Shown: piece by piece, positions 1 to 6,966 of the stretch
Layout of the letters: the number at the start of each line of letters is the position of its first letter
Position numbering within the stretch: position 1 is the stretch's first letter
Source: a bacterium ADurb.Bin243
Lineage (GTDB): Bacteria; Muiribacteriota; UBA9980
DNA length: 64,000 nt
NCBI GenBank assembly: GCA_002069765.1
Contig: MWBZ01000001.1
Coordinates: 62,001 to 126,000, forward strand
Direction: 5' to 3'
The notes under the pieces: model-generated
The model's input: only the letters and a program-made list of their open reading frames with translations
Database searches by the model: none
What the model was told of the DNA's origin: nothing
Made by a program: the position numbers and the translations under genes

Positions 1-590
1 TGTTCATAACTCCGGTAATCTCCACGGAACCTTCGCTGGACCGGGTTGAAAACATCGAAGCCGACCTTCTTGAAAAAACCGAAAACCGCTCGGCCTCGAT
101 CAGCTCTAATTCGCTTAACGTCATGGATAAAAATACCGATTATTATTTCGGCGCTCCCGACAAGCCTTCGCTGGGATGCGAAAATACGATCAATCTGCCC
201 GAACTTACCGCCGAAGTAAAACTGATGCCGCCCCCCGCGCCCGTAACCGGGGAAATAAAATTTTCAGACGTTCCCGCAAGCTATACTAACCGGGCAATCG
301 TCGAAATTGCCGCCGCACAGCCATGCGAAATAAATACCGGTTCAGTCCGGCTCGCGCAATCGACAAAAGAAATAGAAACAAAAGAAACCGAAATCTTCAA
401 AGATAAAACGGCTGCCGTACAAACTTTCTTACAGACGGCGGAAATCCAGCACAATTCCTCCGCGGCCGCAGAAACTCTAACGACCGCGCGTTCCGATTAT
501 AATGAAAAATTAAAGCAGATACTTAATCGCATAAGAGAAGCCAGAAAGACCGGCTCTTCAGACACCTCGCCGGTAAATATCAGTCAATAA
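1..590 (+). CDS. C-terminal part of an unidentified protein (5' end outside window)
   Basis: The frame is open from base 3 to the TAA at 588-590, so this is the 3' part of a longer gene; the ATG at 123 is probably internal. About 195 residues are visible. They are polar, rich in Glu, Thr, Ala and Pro, with a Pro-rich patch (MPPPAPV) and a final charged segment likely to be helical. I recognise no domain. A strong terminator follows 84 bp later, so this gene ends its transcription unit. Function unknown. Confidence 0.6.
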   Translation, partial: FITPVISTEPSLDRVENIEADLLEKTENRSASISSNSLNVMDKNTDYYFGAPDKPSLGCENTINLPELTAEVKLMPPPAPVTGEIKFSDVPASYTNRAIVEIAAAQPCEINTGSVRLAQSTKEIETKETEIFKDKTAAVQTFLQTAEIQHNSSAAAETLTTARSDYNEKLKQILNRIREARKTGSSDTSPVNISQ

Positions 591-673
591 ATTACTGTTC
601 ATTTTTTAATCACTGGCGGTTTAATGCTCATTAAATGCACTAAATGCTGGGCGGTTATAAAAATAAAAGCGGC

Positions 674-700
674 AAAAACGCCTTAAAAGGCGTTTTTTTT
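674..700 (+). terminator. Intrinsic terminator after the partial gene
   Basis: An 11-bp stem (AAAAACGCCTT paired with AAGGCGTTTTT) with a 2-base loop runs straight into eight T residues. It closes the upstream unit just before the sigma-54 promoter. Confidence 0.9.
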
Positions 701-703
701 ATT

Positions 704-719
704 TGGCACGGTTATTGCA
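704..719 (+). promoter_or_regulatory. Sigma-54 (RpoN) promoter
   Basis: TGGCACG-N4-TTGCA with GG at 705-706 and GC at 717-718, exactly 10 bases apart, matches the -24/-12 consensus closely. It lies just downstream of a terminator and 32 bp before the first mini zinc-ribbon gene. Transcription should therefore need an NtrC-family activator; one is encoded at 34961 in this window, but no link between them is shown. Confidence 0.85.
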
Positions 720-751
720 CTAAGACATTGCAGGAAAAAGAGGTGATTTAA

Positions 752-883
752 ATGACTAATTTAAAATGTGAAAAATGCGGCTCAGAATCTGTATTAAATC
801 ATTTAAACTATTGCGAATGCATTGAATGCGGCAATACATTTTTAAACGATTTAGGTTTCTGGATTAACTTTTATAAATACTAG
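752..883 (+). CDS. 43-residue zinc-ribbon protein, copy 1
   Basis: ATG follows the ribosome site AGAGGTGAT by 5 bases and the frame closes at TAG 881-883. The product has CEKC near the N-terminus and a second cluster, CEC then CIEC, forming CxxC-x13-CxxC with one extra Cys; this suggests one bound zinc. A short aromatic tail (FWINFYKY) follows. Gene-finders may miss it because of its length. It is the first gene after the sigma-54 promoter and is duplicated immediately downstream. The function is unknown; a small nucleic-acid- or protein-binding adaptor is possible but is inference. Confidence 0.75.
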   Translation: MTNLKCEKCGSESVLNHLNYCECIECGNTFLNDLGFWINFYKY

Positions 884-941
884 ACGTTCAAGCTGGGAAC
901 AATTACTTAAAAACAACCAGCCTGACAAAGAGGTGATTTAC

Positions 942-1073
942 ATGACTGATTTAAAATGCGAAAAATGCGGCTCGGAAACAATTTTGACTCATCTCGCCTT
1001 CAACGAATGCGGCGAATGCGGCGAAACATTTTTAAATGGACTCGAAGAGTGGTTTTTTAACATAAGTTTTTAA
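942..1073 (+). CDS. 43-residue zinc-ribbon protein, copy 2
   Basis: This has the same length, ribosome site (AGAGGTGAT) and layout as the gene at 752. The zinc site is cleaner here: CEKC at 6-9 and CGEC at 23-26. The two proteins share the opening MT(N/D)LKCEKCGSE but differ in the loop and tail, where this copy has EEWFFNISF. That looks like two diverged paralogues kept under selection for the cysteines. No separate promoter is evident, so both are probably transcribed together from 704-719. Function unknown. Confidence 0.75.
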   Translation: MTDLKCEKCGSETILTHLAFNECGECGETFLNGLEEWFFNISF

Positions 1074-1100
1074 GCCGGTTAAAAAAATAACCGTTCACAC

Positions 1101-1129
1101 TTGAAATTAACGTCAAAATATGTTAAAAT
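1101..1129 (+). promoter_or_regulatory. Sigma-70-type promoter for the 60-residue gene
   Basis: TTGAAA (1101-1106), a 17-bp spacer and TAAAAT (1124-1129), 46 bp before the ATG at 1175. Confidence 0.7.
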
Positions 1130-1174
1130 AAAAATATAAGGATTTAAAAACTCGAAACAGGGAGGGGTGGTTTA

Positions 1175-1357
1175 ATGAGTAGCGTAAATTCAGTAAGCGC
1201 TCAAATGTACATGGCGCTTGAAATGCTTAAAAAGTCAGGTCAAATACAGGAGCAAACCGCCGAAAAACTTCTGGAGCAGGCAAATAAACAGATGAAGTTC
1301 AATATTACCGAAAAGTTGAGCGGTTCAGAAGACGGCTCTATAGATATAAAAGCCTGA
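1175..1357 (+). CDS. 60-residue small protein, possibly YjfB-like
   Basis: Good start signals: GGGAGGGGTGG about 8 bases before ATG, and its own promoter at 1101-1129. The protein is one Met/Leu/Gln-rich amphipathic helix followed by a short tail ending DGSIDIKA. Length, helical body and the IDI(K/R) tail recall the YjfB putative-motility family (PF14070), which has not been tied to a defined activity. The match is by eye and weak. It stands alone between its promoter and the terminator at 1454-1495, next to the chemosensory cluster. Confidence 0.6.
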   Translation: MSSVNSVSAQMYMALEMLKKSGQIQEQTAEKLLEQANKQMKFNITEKLSGSEDGSIDIKA

Positions 1358-1453
1358 TCGCCAGCTCCATAGAATCAAACCGATTCCCTTGCCGGCAGGT
1401 CTGCCGCCGGTCTTAATTTTCGATTGCAAAACAAAATTTAATAATGTTGAATT

Positions 1454-1495
1454 AAAATCCGTTGAAGGCCATACTGATTGCCTTTAGCGGATTTT
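1454..1495 (+). terminator. Stem-loop terminator after the 60-residue gene
   Basis: A 16-bp stem with two mismatches (AAAATCCGTTGAAGGC with GCCTTTAGCGGATTTT) and a 10-base loop; the T-rich end of the right arm acts as the tail. Confidence 0.65.
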
Positions 1496-1547
1496 GATTA
1501 ACCCGCAGTTAATGCTCCCGAGGTTTTTCAATTAATGTAAATTTATC

Positions 1548-1576
1548 TTGATTTAAAGTGTTAATTCTGGTATATA
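1548..1576 (+). promoter_or_regulatory. Extended -10 promoter for the Skp-like gene and perhaps the chemosensory run
   Basis: TTGATT (1548-1553), 17 bp, then TATATA (1571-1576) preceded by TGG, giving an extended -10. It lies 21 bp before the proposed TTG start at 1598. Confidence 0.6.
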
Positions 1577-1597
1577 TATACACGGGTGGTGATAAAA

Positions 1598-2725
1598 TTG
1601 AATTCATTCAAAAAATTTTTCGGCGCTATGATAATTGCGATTTTTATTTCTATGGCCCTGCTATGCAGCATAGCTGCGGCTGAATCAAAAAAAGAAGGCG
1701 GAAAAGAACAGGACGCCTGGCAGAATTTTAAAATGGGCTATGTAGATATGGCCGCCATTCTGGCTTTTCACCCATTAATGCAATATTATTCCTACGACGC
1801 CAATATTTTTCTAAGGCCCTTAAAAGGCGGCATCTCAAAAACCGAATTTTTAAAGCAAATACGCGATAGACAGGAAAAATATAAAATTTTAAAAGAAAAT
1901 ACCGAACTTGAAATAAAAAAAATACAGGCCTCCCTGGATTTAATAGAATCGGAAATCAATAAGCTGAGGGTTAAAGTAAGCCGCGAACAGGCGGTAGCGA
2001 ATCAGGCATACTCCGAAGAATATACCAAGCTTACCGATGAAAACACCCGCAGGACAAGAACCAACGAATATCACAACCAGCTGTCCAAACTCGACCGCGA
2101 TTATTACGACGAAAAGAAAAAGCTCGACGACCAGAAACAGAAAAAATACGATGAGATGAACAACGTCATTCTAAAAATAAGCGAAGTGGATTATCTCAAC
2201 GACGTCGACAGTAAAAATTTCTTCAACTCTATTCTCGACGAAATCGATGAAGCGCTTAAAGAAGTGGCCGCCGAAAAGAAAATTCCCGTAATTTTAAATT
2301 CTAATTATATCTCGATGTTCACCCCAAACGAAATGATAACGTTCAATAATTACGAAACCCCGGTTTCGACCATAAAGACCAATATCCCTCCCATGGCCAA
2401 TTACAGCTATCTCATCGAAAACGTCGACGGGCCGGCCGATACCATGGCTACCAATGAAATAACCGCCAGAAAAGAATACGTCAAAAACGAATGCACAAAG
2501 CTCATGAACCGGCGCATAGAAATAGCCAGGCTGTTCGCGCGCTATCAGGTGCTGAACAGAATGGTCGTTTGCGGCGGGGTAGATCTCACCGCCGCCGTCC
2601 TGGAAAAACTGCTGAAAAAGCATGCCGTAGCGGATTACAAGATACCGGTCATCACAGAAACTTTAAACGGCCTGCTGATAAAAAATACAAGGCCCGAAAC
2701 GCCCGTGCTGATGCAGGGCCATTAA
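1598..2725 (+). CDS. Secreted Skp/OmpH-like coiled-coil protein
   Basis: I start this at TTG 1598, six bases after GGTGGTG; an upstream in-frame GTG at 1586 lies inside that ribosome site. The N-terminus is a signal peptide (basic start, hydrophobic stretch, cut near AAAES). The mature protein opens with GYVDM.., the usual start of Skp/OmpH chaperones. A long charged coiled coil follows at about residues 90-200, then a region with LNSNYI like the Skp pattern. A second helical part ends DLTAAVLEKLL, like the Skp DLT motif. At about 375 residues it is twice the length of normal Skp, so the role (periplasmic holdase for outer-membrane proteins) is inferred. It precedes the receiver-phosphatase gene by 43 bp. 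Confidence 0.6.
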   Translation: MNSFKKFFGAMIIAIFISMALLCSIAAAESKKEGGKEQDAWQNFKMGYVDMAAILAFHPLMQYYSYDANIFLRPLKGGISKTEFLKQIRDRQEKYKILKENTELEIKKIQASLDLIESEINKLRVKVSREQAVANQAYSEEYTKLTDENTRRTRTNEYHNQLSKLDRDYYDEKKKLDDQKQKKYDEMNNVILKISEVDYLNDVDSKNFFNSILDEIDEALKEVAAEKKIPVILNSNYISMFTPNEMITFNNYETPVSTIKTNIPPMANYSYLIENVDGPADTMATNEITARKEYVKNECTKLMNRRIEIARLFARYQVLNRMVVCGGVDLTAAVLEKLLKKHAVADYKIPVITETLNGLLIKNTRPETPVLMQGH

Positions 2726-2768
2726 TAACCGGGATCCCGTTTATATTCAAATAAGGAGCTAAGCTTTA

Positions 2769-3965
2769 ATGGAAGCCGCTAATCATATAAGCTCTATAAA
2801 GCCTTTTAAAATTTTAATAGTCGATGACGAAGCTTACATCATCGATTTTTTAAAAGAAGCTCTTCTTTTCTGGGGCTACGAAGTAATTTCGGCTTTCACG
2901 GCGCAGGAAGCGTTCGAAATCATAAAAACCAACGACATTACGCTGCTGATAACCGACATAAAAATGGAAGCTTCCGACTCAGGGCTGCGCCTGGTAGAAG
3001 ACGCCAGGGCGCTTTTTCCAAATTTGCTTATAATCCTGGTTACGGGCAGTTTTGTCGATGACAATACGATGAAATTCTGCGAAACGAACTCGGTTTCTTT
3101 TCTGCAAAAGCCTATCCGCGCAAACGAATTAAAGATTCTTATCAACAATACCTTCTGCCAGCACCAGAAAGAAATCGAATTAAAAAGCGATATCGAAGCG
3201 GCAAAAAAAATCATAGAAAACACCTTTCCGAAAAAAAATCCGGAAAACAGCAAAATAGATATTTTCAGCATCTATAAGCCCGTTTACGATATCGGCGGTG
3301 ATTTTTACGATTTCATCGATCTCGGCGGGGGAAAATTGTTATTTTATCTTTGCGACGTGCAGGGCCACGGAGTGCACGCTGCAATCTTCGCGAACACCAT
3401 CCGCATCTTTTTAAGAGCGTTCGCCGAAACCACCGAAGGTCTCGATAATATCGTAAAAAGGCTCAACGCCTCCATGTGCGCCGAAACGCATTCAAACCTT
3501 ATGGCCACGGCCTTTTTTGCCTGCTACGACACGGAAAGCGGCACTTTATCGTTCGTGAACGCCGGCCATGAGCCGCCTCTTTTATACAGGGCCGCCGCCG
3601 GCTCGTTCGAGCGCCTCGAATCAGGCGGCACTATTATAGGCATTTTTGAATCGGCGGAATACCTCATGCACAAGACCGTTCTGGAACCCGACGACATTTT
3701 ATTCCTTTATACCGACGGCGTCTGCGATAATTATAATATAAATTTTCAAAATTTTTCGATCGACAAAATCAACGAAATTATTACCGCCAATAAAAACGAA
3801 AATTCTCAGCATATCGGCCGCCAGATTTTAAACAGGATTCAAAAACACCTGGGCGGCAATCCTCAACACGACGACCTGGCTTTCATTTTGCTTAAAATCA
3901 ACGCCTGCCGGGCGGATAACGAAAATCACAACGACAAGGACAGTGTGAAATTTTATGGAAATTAA
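2769..3965 (+). CDS. Response regulator with SpoIIE/RsbU-type PP2C phosphatase output
   Basis: The receiver domain covers about residues 15-135 with the phospho-acceptor D63 (ITDIKM) and the conserved K114 (QKP). After a helical linker, a SpoIIE-type PPM phosphatase fills about 175-385. All metal-binding motifs are visible: DIGGDFYD, DVQGHG, YTDGVCD and QHDDLAF. Proteins of this type dephosphorylate STAS-domain antagonists; here the activity is presumably set by receiver phosphorylation. The next gene, a STAS protein, overlaps it by 11 bp and is the obvious substrate. Ribosome site AAGGAGCT before ATG. With the genes to 5505 it forms a partner-switching module at the head of a chemosensory cluster. 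Confidence 0.92.
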   Translation: MEAANHISSIKPFKILIVDDEAYIIDFLKEALLFWGYEVISAFTAQEAFEIIKTNDITLLITDIKMEASDSGLRLVEDARALFPNLLIILVTGSFVDDNTMKFCETNSVSFLQKPIRANELKILINNTFCQHQKEIELKSDIEAAKKIIENTFPKKNPENSKIDIFSIYKPVYDIGGDFYDFIDLGGGKLLFYLCDVQGHGVHAAIFANTIRIFLRAFAETTEGLDNIVKRLNASMCAETHSNLMATAFFACYDTESGTLSFVNAGHEPPLLYRAAAGSFERLESGGTIIGIFESAEYLMHKTVLEPDDILFLYTDGVCDNYNINFQNFSIDKINEIITANKNENSQHIGRQILNRIQKHLGGNPQHDDLAFILLKINACRADNENHNDKDSVKFYGN

Positions 3966-4317
3966 CACCATCAAAGGCGATAATTACATCGTATTCCAGA
4001 TCATCGGCAATTTCGATCAGCAGGGAGCGATGTATCTTCGAAACAAGCTGATAAACGAATATCACATCGGCGAAGAAGTGCCTGAAGACCTTCCGCACGT
4101 TATCTTCGATTTCGCTCAGATAGAGTCCATTTCTTCATCAGGCATAGGGCTTCTGGCCTCTCTGCAAAGGACGTTCAACAAATCGAACAAACTCCTGTCG
4201 CTCACGAAGATACCTCATTCGCTTCAGCAGATATTAAGGGTGGCTAATTTAATAGGCGTATTCACGATTTACAAAAACGTAGAAGAAGCGATCGCAAATA
4301 AACAGCCCGGAAGTTAA
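3955..4317 (+). CDS. STAS-domain anti-sigma-factor antagonist (RsbV/SpoIIAA type)
   Basis: A single 120-residue STAS domain with the central motif ESISSSGIGLL, where a serine before Gly-Ile-Gly is the residue normally phosphorylated by an RsbW-type kinase. The start overlaps the phosphatase stop by 11 bp (translational coupling). In the family the unphosphorylated form binds and sequesters the partner kinase. The RsbW-like protein is encoded next (4339), so kinase, antagonist and phosphatase lie together. No sigma factor is in the window, so the final target is unknown. Confidence 0.88.
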   Translation: MEINTIKGDNYIVFQIIGNFDQQGAMYLRNKLINEYHIGEEVPEDLPHVIFDFAQIESISSSGIGLLASLQRTFNKSNKLLSLTKIPHSLQQILRVANLIGVFTIYKNVEEAIANKQPGS

Positions 4318-4338
4318 TTTTATCTAGGAGAGATTACG

Positions 4339-5151
4339 ATGCCAAACAGAATGACAGGGAGCATACTGGTTATCGACGACGACGAATCGATATTAAGGCT
4401 GCTTTCCAAATTCTTAAAATCCGAAGGACACAACGTGGTGGCTGAAATCAACGGTAACACCGCGCTCGAGATTTTCAAGGCTCAAAAATTCGACGCCGTG
4501 ATAACCGATATGTACATGCCGGAACTCGACGGTCTGGATATTATCAGAAATATCAAAGACATCAATCAGAGCATTCCAATAATAGTCCTTACGGCCGCGG
4601 GCTCCATAACCAACGTCGTGCAGTCGCTCAAGCTCGGCGCCTTTAATTATATGACCAAACCCGTCAATATAAACGAGGTCCGTGAAATAATCCAGAAGGC
4701 CTTTTTAACCAACGCCGCCTCCAGGCAGCAGAAAAATTTCTATACATTCCTGCAGTCGGCGGTAAGCGTTTTTAAAATCAAATCCGCAGTCGAGCACCTC
4801 GAGGAAATCTCATACTACCTCAACAGCATGCTGGTATTTTACGGTTTCAGTTCCAACTGGCAGATACAACTCGCCCTCACTGAGGCTTTCACTAATGCCG
4901 TATGCCACGGCAACGGCAGCGACCCCGATAAGTTCGTCACCTGCGAAATAGCCTTCGGCAGAGACGACGTAAAAATAACCATCGAAGACGAAGGCCCGGG
5001 ATTTAAAGTGCCCGATCTTAAAAGCTACAAATTAAACGACGACATATACGCGGGATCCGGACGCGGGATTTTTCTGATAAATTCATACATGGATTCCATT
5101 GAATTCAACGAAAAAGGCAACCGGATAACGATGTCGAAAAAAAGAGATTAA
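4339..5151 (+). CDS. Receiver fused to RsbW-like HATPase (anti-sigma kinase)
   Basis: The N-terminal receiver (residues 10-125) has D57 (ITDMYMP) and K107 (TKP), so it should be phosphorylatable. After a linker, a GHKL ATPase of the anti-sigma/RsbW class fills about 150-268. Its N-box is EAFTNAVCHGN, the G1 box DEGPGF and the G2 box GSGRGIFLI; no phospho-acceptor histidine domain is present. Known relatives phosphorylate STAS antagonists and bind sigma factors or other partners. Having a receiver on both this kinase and the phosphatase at 2769 is unusual and suggests control of both arms by one phosphorelay, most likely the CheA kinases downstream (inference). Ribosome site AGGAGAG. Confidence 0.9.
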   Translation: MPNRMTGSILVIDDDESILRLLSKFLKSEGHNVVAEINGNTALEIFKAQKFDAVITDMYMPELDGLDIIRNIKDINQSIPIIVLTAAGSITNVVQSLKLGAFNYMTKPVNINEVREIIQKAFLTNAASRQQKNFYTFLQSAVSVFKIKSAVEHLEEISYYLNSMLVFYGFSSNWQIQLALTEAFTNAVCHGNGSDPDKFVTCEIAFGRDDVKITIEDEGPGFKVPDLKSYKLNDDIYAGSGRGIFLINSYMDSIEFNEKGNRITMSKKRD

Positions 5152-5166
5152 CAAGGCGGTGCGGTA

Positions 5167-5505
5167 ATGTCATTAAAAACCCGGAACAAAGACGGAATAC
5201 TTATATTCGACATAGACGGCGACGATCTGGCTACTTTCAAAGACGATCTCAGAATCATAATTGAAGAAGCCGCAAAAAAAACAAATAAAATAATTATTAA
5301 TTTAAAAGAACTGCAGAACATCAACTCTCATTTAATCGGAGTTATTTCATCGTCGAAACGAATGTTGTCCGGATTGCACGGCGATCTCGTAGTGATCAAC
5401 GCATCGGAAAAAATACAAAATATCTTTAAAGTCGTCCATCTCGATAAAATTATTAAAATAACTACGAGCGAAAGCGAAGCCGTCAGTTATTTAAAAAAAA
5501 TATAA
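5167..5505 (+). CDS. Second STAS-domain protein
   Basis: A 112-residue STAS fold with the phospho-site region reading NINSHLIGVI, which keeps the serine but lacks the usual Gly after it. It starts 15 bp after the RsbW-like kinase gene with GGCGGTG as ribosome site. It is clearly diverged from the STAS protein at 3955, so the two may answer different partners. It separates the partner-switching genes from cheW and is in the same tight run. Confidence 0.82.
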   Translation: MSLKTRNKDGILIFDIDGDDLATFKDDLRIIIEEAAKKTNKIIINLKELQNINSHLIGVISSSKRMLSGLHGDLVVINASEKIQNIFKVVHLDKIIKITTSESEAVSYLKKI

Positions 5506-5529
5506 ATTTACAGTTTAATTGGAGGCGTT

Positions 5530-6006
5530 ATGTCGACTGAAGAAAAAAAGGGATTAAAGCAGCAGCAGCTGGTAAGCTTCCGGCTCGGCGTAGAAGAATA
5601 CGGCGTGAGCATAATGAAGGTCCAGGAAATAATCAGGATGCAGGAAATAACGAAAGTCCCTCAAATGCCTGACTTTATAGAAGGAATTATAAACCTGCGC
5701 GGCAACGTCATTCCAATAATAGACCTCAGGAAGCGCTTCGGCCTTTCATGCGCCGAAAAAACCATCGATTCAAGAATCGTAGTGGTGTCGGTCCGCGAAA
5801 GGATCGTAGGCATAATAGTGGACGGCGTGTCAGAAGTTTTAAGGCTTTCTGAAGAACAGATAGAGCCTCCGCCGCCCGCGGTTTCGACGGCGGGCCGTGA
5901 GTATATCAAAGGCGTCGGAAAGCTCGAAAAAAGGCTGCTCATCCTGCTCGACATAGATAAAATATTGTCGTCCGAAGAGCATAACGTAATAGAAAGCGCT
6001 ATTTAG
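5530..6006 (+). CDS. cheW: CheW chemotaxis coupling protein
   Basis: A 158-residue single CheW domain with the typical motifs VSFRLGVEEYGV near the start, GIINLRGNVIPIIDLRKRFG in the middle and KGVGKLEKRLLILLDIDKIL near the end. CheW links CheA to chemoreceptors in the signalling array. Ribosome site GGAGGCGTT. No receptor gene is in the window, so the array's receptors must be encoded elsewhere. First classic chemotaxis gene of the run, 24 bp after the STAS gene. Confidence 0.95.
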   Translation: MSTEEKKGLKQQQLVSFRLGVEEYGVSIMKVQEIIRMQEITKVPQMPDFIEGIINLRGNVIPIIDLRKRFGLSCAEKTIDSRIVVVSVRERIVGIIVDGVSEVLRLSEEQIEPPPPAVSTAGREYIKGVGKLEKRLLILLDIDKILSSEEHNVIESAI

Positions 6007-6042
6007 CGAATAATATTTAACAAGACAGGCGGTGCGTTTAAT

Positions 6043-6891
6043 TTGGCCGAAATAAATTATGCCCCTCTAACAATGGGAGAGTTCCAACTCTTCGCCAAGC
6101 TGATATATAAAATCGCGGGAATACATCTTAAAGAATCCAAGATGGCGCTTGTTTCCAACCGTCTCAGGAAGCGCCTTCATACTCTCAATCACAGCTCCTA
6201 CCGCGAATATTACGATTATATTTCCAGAAACGACGTCAAAGCGCAGGATGAAATAACTCATTTCATCGACGCTATCACTACCAACGAAACATATTTCTTC
6301 CGCCATGAAACCGATTTCGATTTTTTGAGGAATATAATAATACCGGAAGTGGAAAAGAGGCAAATCGCCAGAAATAAGACCATCAAAATATGGTCCGCCG
6401 CATCTTCCACCAGCGAAGAGCCTTATTCGATCGCGATGACCGTAGCCGAAGTTCTCGGCGGCGATCCATGCTGGAATATCCAGATACTCGCCTCCGATAT
6501 AAACGTCACGGTGCTCAATTTCGCCGAAAAAGCCGTTTACGGGCCCTACGCGGTGTCCCGCCTCAACAACTACGCCATAAACAAATACTTCGACCGCCAG
6601 AAATCCCTGGCTCCGCACAGCGAAGAAAAATATATAGTGAAGCCGCAGTTTAAAAAAATGGTCAAATTCAGGCGCCACAATCTTAAAGAAAACATGTCGC
6701 TGATGAAGTTCGACTGCATATTCTGCCGCAACGTCTTAATCTATTTCGACAACGAATCCAAGACGCATGTGATAGAAAACCTTTACAATGCGTTAAACGA
6801 CGATGGATATTTAATTTTAGGACACGCCGAAAGCCTTATGAGAATCAAATCCAAGTTCAAATACGTGAGGCCTTCGGTTTATAAACGCTAG
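6043..6891 (+). CDS. cheR: CheR protein-glutamate O-methyltransferase
   Basis: It starts with TTG 6043, nine bases after AGGCGGTG. The small N-terminal helical domain (about 10-80) is followed by the SAM-dependent methyltransferase domain with TTNETYFFR, the SAM loop (read here SSTSEEPYS), DIN and IFCRNVLIYFD. The SAM loop departs from the usual GCSTGEEPYS at the Cys and Gly positions; the Glu-Glu-Pro-Tyr core is kept, so activity is still likely. CheR methylates receptor glutamates using S-adenosylmethionine and works against CheB (15555). The 282-residue length is normal. Confidence 0.94.
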   Translation: MAEINYAPLTMGEFQLFAKLIYKIAGIHLKESKMALVSNRLRKRLHTLNHSSYREYYDYISRNDVKAQDEITHFIDAITTNETYFFRHETDFDFLRNIIIPEVEKRQIARNKTIKIWSAASSTSEEPYSIAMTVAEVLGGDPCWNIQILASDINVTVLNFAEKAVYGPYAVSRLNNYAINKYFDRQKSLAPHSEEKYIVKPQFKKMVKFRRHNLKENMSLMKFDCIFCRNVLIYFDNESKTHVIENLYNALNDDGYLILGHAESLMRIKSKFKYVRPSVYKR

Positions 6892-6966
6892 GATCGCTTT
6901 TCAGCGGCCGCTGCCACGCATGATGTTTTTAAGATTTTAAGGTAAAATAAAAAGGATGCAAATTTT

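Larger units (their letters stand above)
737..1073 (+). repeat. Tandem gene duplication, period about 190 bp
   Basis: The ribosome site and coding sequence at about 737-883 are repeated at about 927-1073 at a constant offset of 190 bp. The stretch with the ribosome site and first 15 codons is almost identical; the middle and 3' ends have diverged. This is an old local duplication, not a mobile element. Confidence 0.8.

Noticed and set aside
894-909. Possible second sigma-54 site before zinc-ribbon copy 2
   Set aside because: TGGGAAC-like start is present but the -12 GC is missing at the required spacing.
2491-2754. + strand reading frame overlapping the end of the Skp-like gene
   Set aside because: Arg-rich frame-shifted shadow with no ribosome site.
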